Both the position numbers and the translations under genes were made by a program. The notes under the pieces were generated by a model. It had not been told where the DNA came from and did no database searches. It saw nothing but the letters and a program-made list of their open reading frames with translations. A stretch of 64,000 nt of DNA, taken from Segetibacter sp. GTDB lineage: Bacteria > Bacteroidota > Bacteroidia > Chitinophagales > Chitinophagaceae. The stretch spans positions 1 to 64,000 of the forward strand of contig NZ_JAOQAH010000047.1 of assembly GCF_025963695.1 (NCBI RefSeq), written 5' to 3'. Below are positions 37,108 through 47,126 of the stretch, in pieces (within the stretch, counting starts at the first letter, position 1; each line of letters begins with the position of its first letter).

Positions 37108-38191
37108 TTTCTACCTGCTCAAATCTGTTAGAATTCTACTTTTTCCCTTCTCGTTGCTTTACGGATTAGTGGTAGTTATCAGAAACTATTTATTCGATAA
37201 AAGCTTTATTAAATCAGTTTCATTTAATCTGCCGATTATTGGTATTGGCAATTTGTCGGTAGGAGGAACAGGTAAGTCGCCGATGGTTGAATACCTTATT
37301 ACGTTGTTGCAGGATAAATATAAAATAGCCACGTTAAGCCGCGGATATAAGCGTAAAACAAAAGGTTACGCTTTGGCTCATTCTGAAACAACGGCTCTTG
37401 AAGTAGGAGATGAACCAATGCAGTTTCACCAAAAATTTCCGGGGGTAGCTGTAGCTGTGGGTGAAGAAAGAATAGTGGCTATACCACAATTGCTGCACGA
37501 CCGGCCAGAAACCAATGTAATTATTCTCGACGACTCGTTTCAGCACAGGAGGATAAATCCCGGCCTTAATATTCTGCTTACCGAATGTGCCGATCTATTT
37601 ACCAGGGATTTTTTTTTGCCGACTGGCGGTTTAAGGGATCAGAAAGCTTCGTACAAGAGAGCTAACGTAATTGTTGTTACCAAATGCCCGCCTGGTATTT
37701 CGTTGGAGGAAACCGAAAAAATTAAAGAAGAAATTGCGCCAACACCAAAACAGCAGGTATTTTTTTCGACGATCCAATACGCCGACTTGTATCATATTGT
37801 AACTAAAGAAATAAAGAGACTTTCGCTGGAGGATGAAGTGTTGCTGGTTTGCGGTATCGCTAATCCGACGCCTTTGAAAAATTACCTGGTGCAACAGTCA
37901 GGAACTTATTACCAGCTATCTTTTTCTGACCATCATATCTTTACCATTGATGACCTGAACGAGGTGAAAGAAAAGTTTGAAGAAATTACGGCAGCACGAA
38001 AGATTATTATAACCACGGAGAAGGATGCAGTAAGGTTGATGAAATTTAAAAATGAGTTGATGGAAATTCCTATATATGTGTTGCCTATTCAGCATCGTTT
38101 TCTTTTTGGCAGGGGCACACAATTTGATGACATTGTAAATACTTTTATAAAAACGTTTCAAGACAATAATATATATGAGCAAAAAAGATAA
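37097..38191 (+). CDS. lpxK: Tetraacyldisaccharide 4'-kinase
   Basis: 364 aa. N-terminal membrane helix (about 1-30), then the P-loop NLSVGGTGKSPMVEYL and VIILDDSFQHRRINPGLNILL, characteristic of LpxK, which phosphorylates the lipid A precursor at the 4' position on the inner membrane. C-terminal FSDHHIFTIDDL and TTEKDAVRL match the family. Middle gene of the cyclo-ligase/lpxK/rnr run. Confidence 0.96.
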   Translation: MNFNFYLLKSVRILLFPFSLLYGLVVVIRNYLFDKSFIKSVSFNLPIIGIGNLSVGGTGKSPMVEYLITLLQDKYKIATLSRGYKRKTKGYALAHSETTALEVGDEPMQFHQKFPGVAVAVGEERIVAIPQLLHDRPETNVIILDDSFQHRRINPGLNILLTECADLFTRDFFLPTGGLRDQKASYKRANVIVVTKCPPGISLEETEKIKEEIAPTPKQQVFFSTIQYADLYHIVTKEIKRLSLEDEVLLVCGIANPTPLKNYLVQQSGTYYQLSFSDHHIFTIDDLNEVKEKFEEITAARKIIITTEKDAVRLMKFKNELMEIPIYVLPIQHRFLFGRGTQFDDIVNTFIKTFQDNNIYEQKR

Positions 38192-40229
38192 GTCCTCCCG
38201 CGGAAAGAAGCATGATTCGGAGCTTGCCAAAGGAGTACTGGAAATAACACGAAGCGGAGTAGGTTATGTAGTGACAGACAGTGAGGGAGGAGATATTTTT
38301 GTTCGGCCAAATGATTTTAATACCGCACTCAATGGCGATACTGTACGAGTGACAGTAGTTCGCGAAAATCTAAGTAATGGCAAAAGAGAGGGACGTGTAA
38401 CCGAAGTGGTGAATCGCAAACAAAGCGAATTCATGGGTCATATACAGGTAAGTGCAAATTTTGCCTTTTTTATTCCTGACTCAGACAAGCCTATGCCTGA
38501 CCTCTATATACCTCTTGACAAATTAAATGGTGCGAAGGATAAGGATAGAGTGCTTGCAAAAATTACTAAATGGGATACAATAAATAAAAAGCCTGAAGGG
38601 GAGATTGTGCAAGTATTGCTTGCCGAGCAGGAGAGCGATATTGCCATGAAAGGCATCCTTGTAGAAAACGGTTTCCCGTTGGTTTTTGAAGACGACGTGA
38701 TGGAAGAGGCATTGAGATTACCCGATGTAATATCAGCTTCAGAAATTAAAAAACGTAAAGACATGAGAGATGTGCTTACGTTTACCATTGATCCCGTTGA
38801 TGCCCGCGATTTTGATGATGCCATTTCTATAAAGAAATTAAAGGCCGACCTGTACGAGATTGGAGTACATATTGCCGACGTAAGCCACTACGTTACGCCA
38901 GGATCCATCCTCGATGATGACGCTTATCAAAGAGCTACTTCAGTGTATCTGCCAGATCGGGTTAACCCCATGTTGCCCGAAAGAATTTCGAACGAATTGT
39001 GTTCTCTCAGACCAAAGGAAGATAAGCTGACCTTTTCTGCGATTTTTCAGATAAATCTAAAAGGCAACGTAAAAGATTTTTGGCTGGGAAGAACAGTTAT
39101 TCACAGCGATCACCGTTATTCTTACGAGGATGTGCAGGAGATTATTGAAAAGAAAGAAGGTATCTACAGCGAAGAAGTTTTATTGCTCAACGATCTTGCG
39201 CAAGGATTTAGGGCGGCAAGATTTAAGGACGGTGCGATCAATTTTTCATCTACCGAAGTCCGGTTTAAATTGGATGAAAAGGGTAAGCCAATAGGTATTG
39301 TTGTAAAGGAAAGTAAGGAAGCACACCAGTTGATAGAAGAGTTTATGTTGCTTGCCAACAAGACCGTAGCCGAGTATATTTCGAAGGTTAAAGTGAACAA
39401 GAAGGAAGTGCCTTTTCCATATAGAATTCATGATGTGCCCGACGAGCAGAAGTTAACCCCGTTTATCGCTTTTGCTGTTAAATACGGACACAAGTTCGAT
39501 ACCTCTACCCCCGAAAAAATAGCTTCCAGTTTTAACCAGATGTTGGAAGACGTGAAAGGCAAGCCTGAGCAGCATGTTCTTGAGACACTCGGTATTCGTA
39601 CCATGGCTAAGGCTGTTTACTCGGCCGACAACATTGGTCACTATGGGTTGGCTTTCGAACATTACTGTCACTTTACTTCTCCCATCCGTCGTTATCCGGA
39701 TGTAATGGTGCATAGGGTATTGGAAAGCTGTCTTGAAGGCGCCCCTGTCTTCGACAAGAAAATGGAAGAGAAGTGCAAGCACTGCAGCGAAATGGAGCGT
39801 AGCGCAATGGACTGCGAACGAGCCGGAAATAAGTACAAACAGGTTGAATTTTTAAAAGAACATATTGGAGAAGAATTTTTAGGTGTCATCAGCGGAGTAT
39901 CCGGATTTGGTTTTTGGGTTGAGACAGTAGAACACAAGTGTGAAGGATTGGTTTCGATCACCGGCCTTTCTGATTACGACGACTTCCGTTTGATTGAGTC
40001 TGAATATAGCCTTGTTGGACGTAGAAGCGGACGGAAATTCAGGATGGGTGATAAGGTATATATCAAAGTGGTATCTGCAAATTTAGCAAAGCGTCAGTTG
40101 GATTTTGACTGGGTGTTGAAACCGGAAGTGGACGAAAAACTAAACGAGGAAACTGTGGTAAAACCGGTACCGACACGCGGCAGAAGCAAAGCCAAAGGTG
40201 GTGAAAAGAAAAAGAGGAAGGCGGAGTAG
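38175..40229 (+). CDS. rnr: Ribonuclease R (RNase II family exoribonuclease)
   Basis: 684 aa. N-terminal cold-shock-like OB domains (20-190), the RNB catalytic domain with TIDPVDARDFDDAISIKKL (metal-binding Asp residues) and HYCHFTSPIRRYPDVMVHR, a C-terminal S1 domain (LGVISGVSGFGFWVE) and a lysine-rich tail. It is shorter than enterobacterial RNase R, as is common in Bacteroidota. Degrades structured RNA 3' to 5'. It overlaps lpxK by 17 bp. Confidence 0.96.
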   Translation: MSKKDKSSRGKKHDSELAKGVLEITRSGVGYVVTDSEGGDIFVRPNDFNTALNGDTVRVTVVRENLSNGKREGRVTEVVNRKQSEFMGHIQVSANFAFFIPDSDKPMPDLYIPLDKLNGAKDKDRVLAKITKWDTINKKPEGEIVQVLLAEQESDIAMKGILVENGFPLVFEDDVMEEALRLPDVISASEIKKRKDMRDVLTFTIDPVDARDFDDAISIKKLKADLYEIGVHIADVSHYVTPGSILDDDAYQRATSVYLPDRVNPMLPERISNELCSLRPKEDKLTFSAIFQINLKGNVKDFWLGRTVIHSDHRYSYEDVQEIIEKKEGIYSEEVLLLNDLAQGFRAARFKDGAINFSSTEVRFKLDEKGKPIGIVVKESKEAHQLIEEFMLLANKTVAEYISKVKVNKKEVPFPYRIHDVPDEQKLTPFIAFAVKYGHKFDTSTPEKIASSFNQMLEDVKGKPEQHVLETLGIRTMAKAVYSADNIGHYGLAFEHYCHFTSPIRRYPDVMVHRVLESCLEGAPVFDKKMEEKCKHCSEMERSAMDCERAGNKYKQVEFLKEHIGEEFLGVISGVSGFGFWVETVEHKCEGLVSITGLSDYDDFRLIESEYSLVGRRSGRKFRMGDKVYIKVVSANLAKRQLDFDWVLKPEVDEKLNEETVVKPVPTRGRSKAKGGEKKKRKAE

Positions 40230-40268
40230 TTATAAATTTTGGGTGTCGGACGAATACCATTACTCAGC

Positions 40269-40292
40269 TTTCGTTGCGTCGCACACTGGTAC
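40269..40292 (+). repeat. Dispersed intergenic repeat, copy 10 (GCGTCGC type), left arm of an inverted pair
   Basis: TTTCGTTGCGTCGCACACTG, then GTAC. It lies 40 nt after the rnr stop, same orientation; its partner is at 40444-40468. The rest of the 345-bp gap has no supported gene. Confidence 0.85.
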
Positions 40293-40443
40293 TATAAACC
40301 GTTGAGGAACTTTTTTCCATATACTTTAATAAATGCTTTGCGGCTCTTTTGGCCCTCATGGAGGACGCTATCAGCGTTGCCTCGCACCATATGGCAACCA
40401 ACTAGGTTATATTGCTTTTAAAAAGATGCAATAAAAAGTTGCG

Positions 40444-40468
40444 GTACAAGGGTGTGACACAACCAACG
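40444..40468 (-). repeat. Dispersed intergenic repeat, copy 11 (GTGTCAC type), right arm of an inverted pair
   Basis: Plus strand GTACAAGGGTGTGACACAAC, then CAACG; inverted relative to copy 10. Confidence 0.8.
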
Positions 40469-40549
40469 CTTCACAGCGATCTTCTGCTGGTGCCATAAGA
40501 AAAAACAAAGACTTTCGGGGCTGCCATTACCTGACTATTTTTTTGCCAC

Positions 40550-40557
40550 TATATTTG
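40550..40557 (+). promoter_or_regulatory. Candidate TAnnTTTG -7 box of the prenyl synthase gene
   Basis: TATATTTG ends 17 nt before the ATG at 40575. It matches the Bacteroidota -7 consensus; no clear -33 element. Confidence 0.4.
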
Positions 40558-40574
40558 CCCACACAGAAAAGCTT

Positions 40575-41543
40575 ATGATGCATTCGTTTGGGGAACTTGT
40601 TACAAAATTTACTACCTGCTTCAATGTTCGGCATTTTCCCATAGCACCAGCCACTTTGTATGACCCCTGCGAATATTTTTTGGGGTTAGGCGGTAAAAGA
40701 ATAAGACCTGTAATGTGTCTAATGGGAAACGAAATGTTTGATGAGATTATTCCTGATGCTTATCATGTCGCCAATGCTATTGAACTTTTTCACAATTTTA
40801 CCCTGATACATGATGATATAATGGATAAGGCGCCGCTAAGGCGTGGAATGCAAACGGTGCATACAAAATATGATGAACCGACTGCATTACTTAGTGGAGA
40901 CGTGATGATGATACAGGCTTATGAATACATTAATAAGGTGAAGTCAAACTGTATTCATAGAATTCTTACACTTTTCAATAAGACTGCGGCGCAGGTCTGC
41001 GAAGGCCAGCAACTGGACATGGATTTTGAAAAAAAACAGACAGTTGATTTGGATGATTACATTGAAATGATTGGATTGAAAACATCGGTGCTGATGGCTG
41101 CAAGCCTTCAACTCGGCGCCATTTTAGGTGGAGCAGGAGATAGCAACGCAAAACATTTGTATGAATTTGGTTTAAACCTTGGCATCGCCTTCCAGGTACA
41201 AGATGATTACTTAGATGCATTTGGAGACCCTGAGAAATTTGGAAAGAAGGTGGGTGGAGATATCGTTGCGAATAAAAAAACTTTCTTATTAATTCATGCA
41301 TTGAACGTGGCAACCGAAACTCAAAAAGAGGAGCTGCAGAATTTGCTAAAGCAAAATGAGGATGACAAAGTGGAGAAAGTACTATCGATTTATAAAAGTT
41401 GTGGAGTGGATGAATGGGCGAGAAGCTTAAAAGAAAAATACATTACAGCAGCTTTTCAACACCTTGAAGATATCGCCGTAGTGTCTGTTCGAAAAAAACC
41501 TTTAAAAGAGCTTACCTCTTTTCTTATACAACGAGATTTTTAA
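40575..41543 (+). CDS. Polyprenyl (trans-isoprenyl) diphosphate synthase
   Basis: 322 aa. First Asp-rich motif in LIHDDIMDKAPLRRG, second in QVQDDYLDAFGD, with GGKRIRPVMCLMGNE near the N-terminus. These enzymes add isopentenyl diphosphate units in trans; chain length (menaquinone side chain or GGPP) cannot be settled by eye. Start is the first of two adjacent ATG codons. The permease gene follows 62 bp downstream. Confidence 0.94.
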   Translation: MMHSFGELVTKFTTCFNVRHFPIAPATLYDPCEYFLGLGGKRIRPVMCLMGNEMFDEIIPDAYHVANAIELFHNFTLIHDDIMDKAPLRRGMQTVHTKYDEPTALLSGDVMMIQAYEYINKVKSNCIHRILTLFNKTAAQVCEGQQLDMDFEKKQTVDLDDYIEMIGLKTSVLMAASLQLGAILGGAGDSNAKHLYEFGLNLGIAFQVQDDYLDAFGDPEKFGKKVGGDIVANKKTFLLIHALNVATETQKEELQNLLKQNEDDKVEKVLSIYKSCGVDEWARSLKEKYITAAFQHLEDIAVVSVRKKPLKELTSFLIQRDF

Positions 41544-41605
41544 ACATTGCCTGCCACGCAATTAGTGATTTAATAATTTGTAAAGCCTAATCAAAACTTC
41601 TATTC

Positions 41606-43300
41606 ATGGCAAACCCATTGCTTAGGAAAAAATCGATAGACAAGATTTTGGCAGATGCTGAAGCGGGATTGCATGATGGTCACGGCACGCTAAATAAAGT
41701 ATTAGGTGTAAAAGATCTTACACTTATGGGTATTGCTGCCGTAATTGGGGCGGGTATTTTCAGCAGTATTGGCAAAGCCTGTTTCGATGGGGGCCCTGGT
41801 GTTATTTTCCTATACATTTTTACTGCCATTGCCTGTGGCTTTGCTGCCCTGTGCTATGCCGAGTTTGCATCAACCGTTCCTGTTGCGGGCAGCGCTTACA
41901 CTTACTCTTATGTAGCCTTTGGCGAAATTTTCGCCTGGATCATTGGCTGGGATTTGCTAATGGAATATGCCATTGGTAACATTGCTGTCGCCATTTCGTG
42001 GAGCGACTATTTCACCGGTTTGCTCGATAAAGCTGGTATTCACATCCCGGCATGGCTTACCATGGATTACACTACAGCCCATGTAGGTTTTGACCAGGTG
42101 AATGGAATGCTTGCTGCGGGACAAGCCCTTACTAGTGTTGATCCTGGAATTGTTAATAGATATAATGCATGGTTTCATGCTCCACAGCTTCTGGGAATGC
42201 ATGTCATAATGGATCTGCCTGCTTTAATGATTGTTGCCCTTATTACTTATATAGTTTTCATAGGCATCCAGGAATCTAAGTCTGCCAGCAACATTATGGT
42301 TATCATTAAGCTTGCAGTTATCTTCCTCGTCATTGTTTTGGGAGCCTATTATGTACAACCTCAAAATTGGACACCTTTTACACCCAATGGTATATCAGGA
42401 GTTTTGAAAGGGGTTTCAGCAGTCTTCTTTGCCTATATTGGTTTCGACGCCATTTCTACTACTGCAGAAGAATGTAAAAACCCTCAAAGAGATCTTCCGC
42501 GCGGAATGATCTACTCGCTGATCATCTGCACCGTTTTATATGTGCTGCTTGCCCTGGTGTTAACAGGGATGGTTCATTACACCACACTAAATGTGGGGGA
42601 TCCGCTAGCTATGATTTTTGAAGCAAGAGGCCTGAAGTGGATTTCGGGAATTGTTGGCGTTAGTGCTATTATAGCAACAGCAAGCGTATTGCTCATTTTT
42701 CAGTTAGGCCAGCCAAGAATTTGGATGAGCATGAGCCGCGATGGCCTCTTACCCAAAATATTTTCCAGACTGCATCCCGTTTATAAAACCCCCTCATTTT
42801 CTACTATTCTTACTGGCTGCCTGGTTGCAATACCCGCACTTTTCCTAAATCTCGATGTAGTGCTTGCGTTAACAAGTATCGGAACGTTGTTTGCGTTTGT
42901 GTTGGTTTGTGCAGGCGTATTGGTTCTGCAAAAGCGAAAAACACAGGCTGTTTCAAAATTTAAAGTGCCGTTTGTAAATGGAAAATATATTGTTCCTACA
43001 GTATTTATAATTGCCGTGGTATTAGTGGCCTTGTATGCTCCGGCTCATTTTGTAAATATTTTGTCAAAAGAAGGATTTCCCATGCTACTGTTCTGGATAG
43101 TAGCATCTGCGGTCAGTATCTTTTCATTTAAAAATTCATTTTCGTTAATACCTGTTCTTGGCTTAATTAGTTGTTTTTATTTAATGGCGCAGGAAAGCCA
43201 CACAAACTGGCTTCGTTTTTTGATCTGGTTAGCTGTTGGCCTGATTGTTTACTTTGGTTATGGAATTCGTAAAAGCAAGCTTGCTTTAAATACTGTATAA
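41606..43300 (+). CDS. APC-superfamily amino acid permease (cationic amino acid transporter-like)
   Basis: 564 aa, about 12-14 membrane segments. After a 40-residue cytosolic N-terminus with LNKVLGVKDLTLMGIAAVIGAGIFSSIG, the GAGIF motif of the APC superfamily, come SVFFAYIGFDAISTTAEECKNPQRDLPRGM and RIWMSMSRDGLLPK, conserved in CAT-type carriers. Likely imports amino acids across the inner membrane; substrate not assigned. The HD-domain gene starts 1 bp after its stop, so they are cotranscribed. Confidence 0.93.
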   Translation: MANPLLRKKSIDKILADAEAGLHDGHGTLNKVLGVKDLTLMGIAAVIGAGIFSSIGKACFDGGPGVIFLYIFTAIACGFAALCYAEFASTVPVAGSAYTYSYVAFGEIFAWIIGWDLLMEYAIGNIAVAISWSDYFTGLLDKAGIHIPAWLTMDYTTAHVGFDQVNGMLAAGQALTSVDPGIVNRYNAWFHAPQLLGMHVIMDLPALMIVALITYIVFIGIQESKSASNIMVIIKLAVIFLVIVLGAYYVQPQNWTPFTPNGISGVLKGVSAVFFAYIGFDAISTTAEECKNPQRDLPRGMIYSLIICTVLYVLLALVLTGMVHYTTLNVGDPLAMIFEARGLKWISGIVGVSAIIATASVLLIFQLGQPRIWMSMSRDGLLPKIFSRLHPVYKTPSFSTILTGCLVAIPALFLNLDVVLALTSIGTLFAFVLVCAGVLVLQKRKTQAVSKFKVPFVNGKYIVPTVFIIAVVLVALYAPAHFVNILSKEGFPMLLFWIVASAVSIFSFKNSFSLIPVLGLISCFYLMAQESHTNWLRFLIWLAVGLIVYFGYGIRKSKLALNTV

Positions 43301-43301
43301 G

Positions 43302-43943
43302 ATGGAGAATATTTTAGATTACGTGAAAACGAAATGGAAGCAGTTAACTGCTTTTTCAAACAAAGAAGAGATTAAAGAGCAATTATGGGAAGAAATCCTT
43401 TATCGCTATTCGGAGCGACACCGGCACTATCACAACTTAAGTCACATAGCGTTTTTATATAGCTTATGTGATCAGCATCTCGATAGAATCTCAAATCCTG
43501 CCGTTACAGGTTTTGCTATTTTATATCATGATATTGTTTATGATACCTATCGTCCCGATAATGAAGAACAAAGTGCTGCGCTGGCCGAAAGTCACCTAAA
43601 GCAATTGAACCTAAATGGCAGGATAATCGAAAACATCAAAACATTTATAATAGCTACAAGAGATCACAAAGTGCCCCAAGGCTATTCTTTGAAAAATGAT
43701 CTTGGGCTATTTCTTGACTTTGATATTGCTATCCTCGGTGCAGAGGCTGAGACTTATAAAGCCTATAGTGAAAAAATAAGACAGGAGTATTTAAAGTATC
43801 CCGACAATATTTATAAAGCGGGCCGCAAACAAGCACTTCAAAAGGTGTTGGAATCTGAAAAGATTTTCATTACCGACGACTTTATAGGAACAATGGAAGA
43901 GACTGCCCGCAGAAACATTAATACCGAAGTTGGTCAGTTGTAA
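43302..43943 (+). CDS. Predicted HD-domain metal-dependent phosphohydrolase
   Basis: 213 aa. RHYHNLSHIAFLYSL and AILYHDIVYDTYRPDNEEQS supply the His and His-Asp metal ligands of the COG4339-like HD family. Substrate unknown. It starts 1 bp after the permease stop. Confidence 0.88.
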   Translation: MENILDYVKTKWKQLTAFSNKEEIKEQLWEEILYRYSERHRHYHNLSHIAFLYSLCDQHLDRISNPAVTGFAILYHDIVYDTYRPDNEEQSAALAESHLKQLNLNGRIIENIKTFIIATRDHKVPQGYSLKNDLGLFLDFDIAILGAEAETYKAYSEKIRQEYLKYPDNIYKAGRKQALQKVLESEKIFITDDFIGTMEETARRNINTEVGQL

Positions 43944-43978
43944 GACTTTTTATGTCGCCAGCAACCGTTCCTTGTGAA

Positions 43979-44003
43979 GCATTGTTGTGTCACTCACTTG
44001 TGC
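43979..44003 (+). repeat. Dispersed intergenic repeat, copy 12 (GTGTCAC type)
   Basis: GCATTGTTGTGTCACTCACT, then TGTGC. It lies 36 nt after the HD-gene stop, same orientation. Confidence 0.85.
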
Positions 44004-44066
44004 CTTTTTGCCCATGAGTAACCACTAATGTATTGGCACCGGGCTGGGAGTGTTTCCTTAAAAAAA

Positions 44067-44100
44067 ATAAGCTAATCCAATTAATTATGGATTAGCTTAT
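44067..44100 (-). terminator. Terminator of topA
   Basis: 13-bp perfect stem (ATAAGCTAATCCA at 44067-44079 with 44088-44100), 8-nt loop. Read on the minus strand it is followed by a run of T residues (A-run 44060-44067). Confidence 0.85.
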
Positions 44101-44120
44101 ACTTACATGATTTGAGTTTT

Positions 44121-46703
44121 CTACGAAACAGGCTTTTTTGACGCAACTTTTTTAGCTGCAGTTTTCTTTGCGGCTGTTTTTTTCGCCGCTGTCTTTTTTG
44201 CAAAAGCACCGGGTACTTGTGTCTCAATCATTTTCTTAACGTCTTCAAGAGAGACAGTTGAAAGTTCTTCTGCTGTATATTTTCCTTTTTCTCCTTTGCT
44301 AATTATTTTCAGCATCTTTTTACCAAACTTGATAAAAGGACCCCAGCGACCGTTTTCAATTGATATTTTTTCTGCAGGCCAGTGTTGTATATAGCGGTTT
44401 GCTTCTTTCTCTAATTTTTTCTCTATCAATTGCTCGCAATCTTTTTGGGTCAGTTCGTCAAAGTTGTAACCCTTCGGAATATTTATAAATAAGTCCTGCC
44501 ATTTAATAAAAGGCCCAAACCTGCCTTTGCCTTTTGTTACGGGCTTATCTTCATACATAGCTATCGGGGCATCTGCAACCTGCTTGCCTCCAATCACTTC
44601 AACAGCCCGTTCCATATCTACGGTTAACGGATCTTCACCTCGTGGTAACGATATGAATTCATCACCCCAGCGTACATAGGGTCCAAACCTTCCAACGTTC
44701 ACAGCTACTTCTTTGCCTTCATATTCACCCAACACCAATGGAAGTTTAAATAACTCCATAGCTTCATCCATTGTTATGGTTTCGATACTTTGGTCAGCTT
44801 TTAGTTTCGCAAAGCGAGGTTTTTCCTCTTCAATATTTGATTCTCCGATTTGTACCATTGGACCAAAACGTCCCATCCTTGCAACAACTCTTTTGCCTGT
44901 TTCAGCCTCTGCGCCTAAAATCCTTTCGCCTTTTGCCCTTTCAGCCGTTTCAAGTGTTATTTCTATATTGTTGTGAAAAGGTTTGTAAAAGCCGTCGATC
45001 ATATTGCTCCACTTCAGTTTGCCACCTGCGATTTCATCAAACTCTTCTTCTATCTGCGCAGTAAAGCCGTAATCCATTACGCTTTTAAAGTGCTGCTTTA
45101 GAAAATCTGTAACAACCATTCCTAAGTCTGTCGGAAATAGTTTAGACTTTTCTGCGCCTGTATTTTCAACGATCACTTCCTTTTGTACCGAGTTGTCTTT
45201 TTTTAGCTTTAATACATTTACCTCTCTTTTTACGCCTTCCTTATCACGCTTCTCCACATAGTTCCGCTTCATGATAGTAGTAATGGTAGGAGCGTATGTA
45301 GATGGCCGACCAATACCTAACTCTTCCAGTTTCTTAACCAGTGAAGCTTCCGTATATCTTGGCGCAGGACGTGTAAATCTTTGCGTTGCCCTCATTTCTC
45401 TAAAGTCAAGAACTTGTGTAGCCCGTAGCGGTGGAAGTACACCTTCACCATCTTCTTCGCCGTCCTCATCATCTTTGCCTTCATTATACACTTTTAAAAA
45501 GCCATCAAACTTCATCACCTCACCGGTTGCTGTAAGGTTGTCCCTGTTTGTTGATATATTAATTTTTGCAATTGTCTTTTCAAAAGCTGCATCAGCCATT
45601 TGTGAAGCAATAGTGCGTCGCCAGATCAGCTCATATAAACGGCGTCCCTCTTCATCATCGGCAGAATGATTTTCCATGTAAGTGGGGCGGATAGCCTCGT
45701 GTGCTTCCTGGGCACTTGCATTTTTATTTTTATATTCCCTTGCCTGGTAATATTTGTCGCCGTAACTGCTTTTAATTTCCGCCTGAATAGCGTTCATCGC
45801 AGTCTCACTCAGGTTAATGCTGTCAGTACGCATGTAAGTAATCTTACCACTTTCATACAAACGTTGTGCAATCAACATTGTTTTACTTACGCTATAGCCC
45901 AATTTCCGGCTTGCTTCCTGTTGCAGGGTCGATGTGGTAAAGGGTGCAGCGGGCGAACGTTTAGTAGGTTTAACTGTTACGTCAGTTACCTTATATTCAG
46001 CATCTTTACAACTTTCTAAAAACTGTTGTGCAGACTCTTGTTGTAAAATTCTTACAGGACCTTCGGCTTTAAAGGTTACTTGTTTGCTATTTATGTCATT
46101 AGCTGAAAAAAGCGCTTCAATTTTATAGCTGCTCTCTGTAGCAAAATTATTGATCTCTCTTTCACGTTCAACAACCAGCCTCACAGCAACACTTTGCACA
46201 CGCCCGGCACTAAGGCTGCGTTGCATTCCTATTTTACGCCACAATACAGGGCTAAGTTCAAATCCTACCAACCTGTCCAAAACCCTGCGTGCCTGTTGAG
46301 CATTTACAAGGTCCATATTTATTAGCCGTGGGTTCTGTACCGCCTTTCTAATGGCCGGAGCAGTAATTTCATGAAAAACAATTCGCTTCGTAATTTTAGG
46401 ATCAAGGCCAAGTTCTTCCGCAAGGTGCCAGCTAATGCTTTCTCCCTCGCGGTCTTCATCCGACGCAAGCCAAACCTCTTTGGCTTTTTTGGCAAGTTGC
46501 TTTAGTTCTTTTACAACTTTTTGCTTTTCTTCGGGAACTTTATATCGAGGCTGGTAGTTGTTGTTAAGGTCGATACCCATGTCATCTTTTTCAAGATCCC
46601 TGATATGACCGTAACAACTTTTTACTTCAAAGTCATTCCCCAGTATTTTCTCAATTGTCTTCGCTTTTGCCGGAGACTCCACTATTAATAAATTCTTACT
46701 CAT
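44121..46703 (-). CDS. topA: DNA topoisomerase I
   Basis: 860 aa. TOPRIM domain at the N-terminus (NLLIVESPAKAKTIEKILG; the DEDREGESISWHLAEEL acidic motif), the active-site Tyr in GKITYMRTDSINLS, and FELSPVLWRKI in the strand-passage region. Instead of zinc fingers the C-terminus has repeated Toprim_C modules (GRFGPMVQ, GRFGPYVRWG, GRFGPFIKW, GRWGPFIKFG) and ends in an alanine/lysine-rich repetitive tail of about 25 residues (AAKKTAAKKTAAKK) resembling histone H1. It relaxes negative supercoils. Monocistronic, with a strong terminator. Confidence 0.97.
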   Translation of the reverse strand: MSKNLLIVESPAKAKTIEKILGNDFEVKSCYGHIRDLEKDDMGIDLNNNYQPRYKVPEEKQKVVKELKQLAKKAKEVWLASDEDREGESISWHLAEELGLDPKITKRIVFHEITAPAIRKAVQNPRLINMDLVNAQQARRVLDRLVGFELSPVLWRKIGMQRSLSAGRVQSVAVRLVVEREREINNFATESSYKIEALFSANDINSKQVTFKAEGPVRILQQESAQQFLESCKDAEYKVTDVTVKPTKRSPAAPFTTSTLQQEASRKLGYSVSKTMLIAQRLYESGKITYMRTDSINLSETAMNAIQAEIKSSYGDKYYQAREYKNKNASAQEAHEAIRPTYMENHSADDEEGRRLYELIWRRTIASQMADAAFEKTIAKINISTNRDNLTATGEVMKFDGFLKVYNEGKDDEDGEEDGEGVLPPLRATQVLDFREMRATQRFTRPAPRYTEASLVKKLEELGIGRPSTYAPTITTIMKRNYVEKRDKEGVKREVNVLKLKKDNSVQKEVIVENTGAEKSKLFPTDLGMVVTDFLKQHFKSVMDYGFTAQIEEEFDEIAGGKLKWSNMIDGFYKPFHNNIEITLETAERAKGERILGAEAETGKRVVARMGRFGPMVQIGESNIEEEKPRFAKLKADQSIETITMDEAMELFKLPLVLGEYEGKEVAVNVGRFGPYVRWGDEFISLPRGEDPLTVDMERAVEVIGGKQVADAPIAMYEDKPVTKGKGRFGPFIKWQDLFINIPKGYNFDELTQKDCEQLIEKKLEKEANRYIQHWPAEKISIENGRWGPFIKFGKKMLKIISKGEKGKYTAEELSTVSLEDVKKMIETQVPGAFAKKTAAKKTAAKKTAAKKVASKKPVS

Positions 46704-46748
46704 TCTGGTTTTTTAAGGTGTTGGATACAAGCTGCAAACCTTTTTTCA

Positions 46749-46773
46749 GCATCGTTGTGTCACTCACTTTTAC
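46749..46773 (+). repeat. Dispersed intergenic repeat, copy 13 (GTGTCAC type), upstream of topA
   Basis: GCATCGTTGTGTCACTCACT, then TTTAC. One of the few copies not just downstream of a same-strand gene: it sits 45 nt upstream of the topA start and is antisense to it. The 396-bp gap 46704-47099 has no other feature I can support. Confidence 0.85.
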
Positions 46774-47126
46774 TCGTTATAATATATGCAGCAATAGGCT
46801 TTGACTGTTGCAATATTACAGTATAAGTTGAGATAGCAAAATTTTTGATACGTTCAGCAATAGTTTTAACCAGCAATTACAGGTAGTTGCCGAATGTTAA
46901 GAAGAGGTAACTTTAATCATATTAATTAAAAGGCTTACAAAGTACGGCGTAGTTAAACACTTATATTACTTAAAGAACTTTAAAGGGCTTCCTTTTATTG
47001 CTTTATAAAAATAATACACTAAGTAGTTCAAAATGTGCCGAAACGTGCTATTCCTCCTGGCCTGTAAATGACTCATTAACTTAAAAAGTTAGTGGGATAT
47101 TGCAGGCTATTTTAAAACAAATTCAC

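Noticed and set aside
44713-46128. Several plus-strand frames of 64-132 codons opposite topA
   Set aside because: They are antisense shadows of a well-conserved gene, with Ser/Leu/Phe-rich translations.
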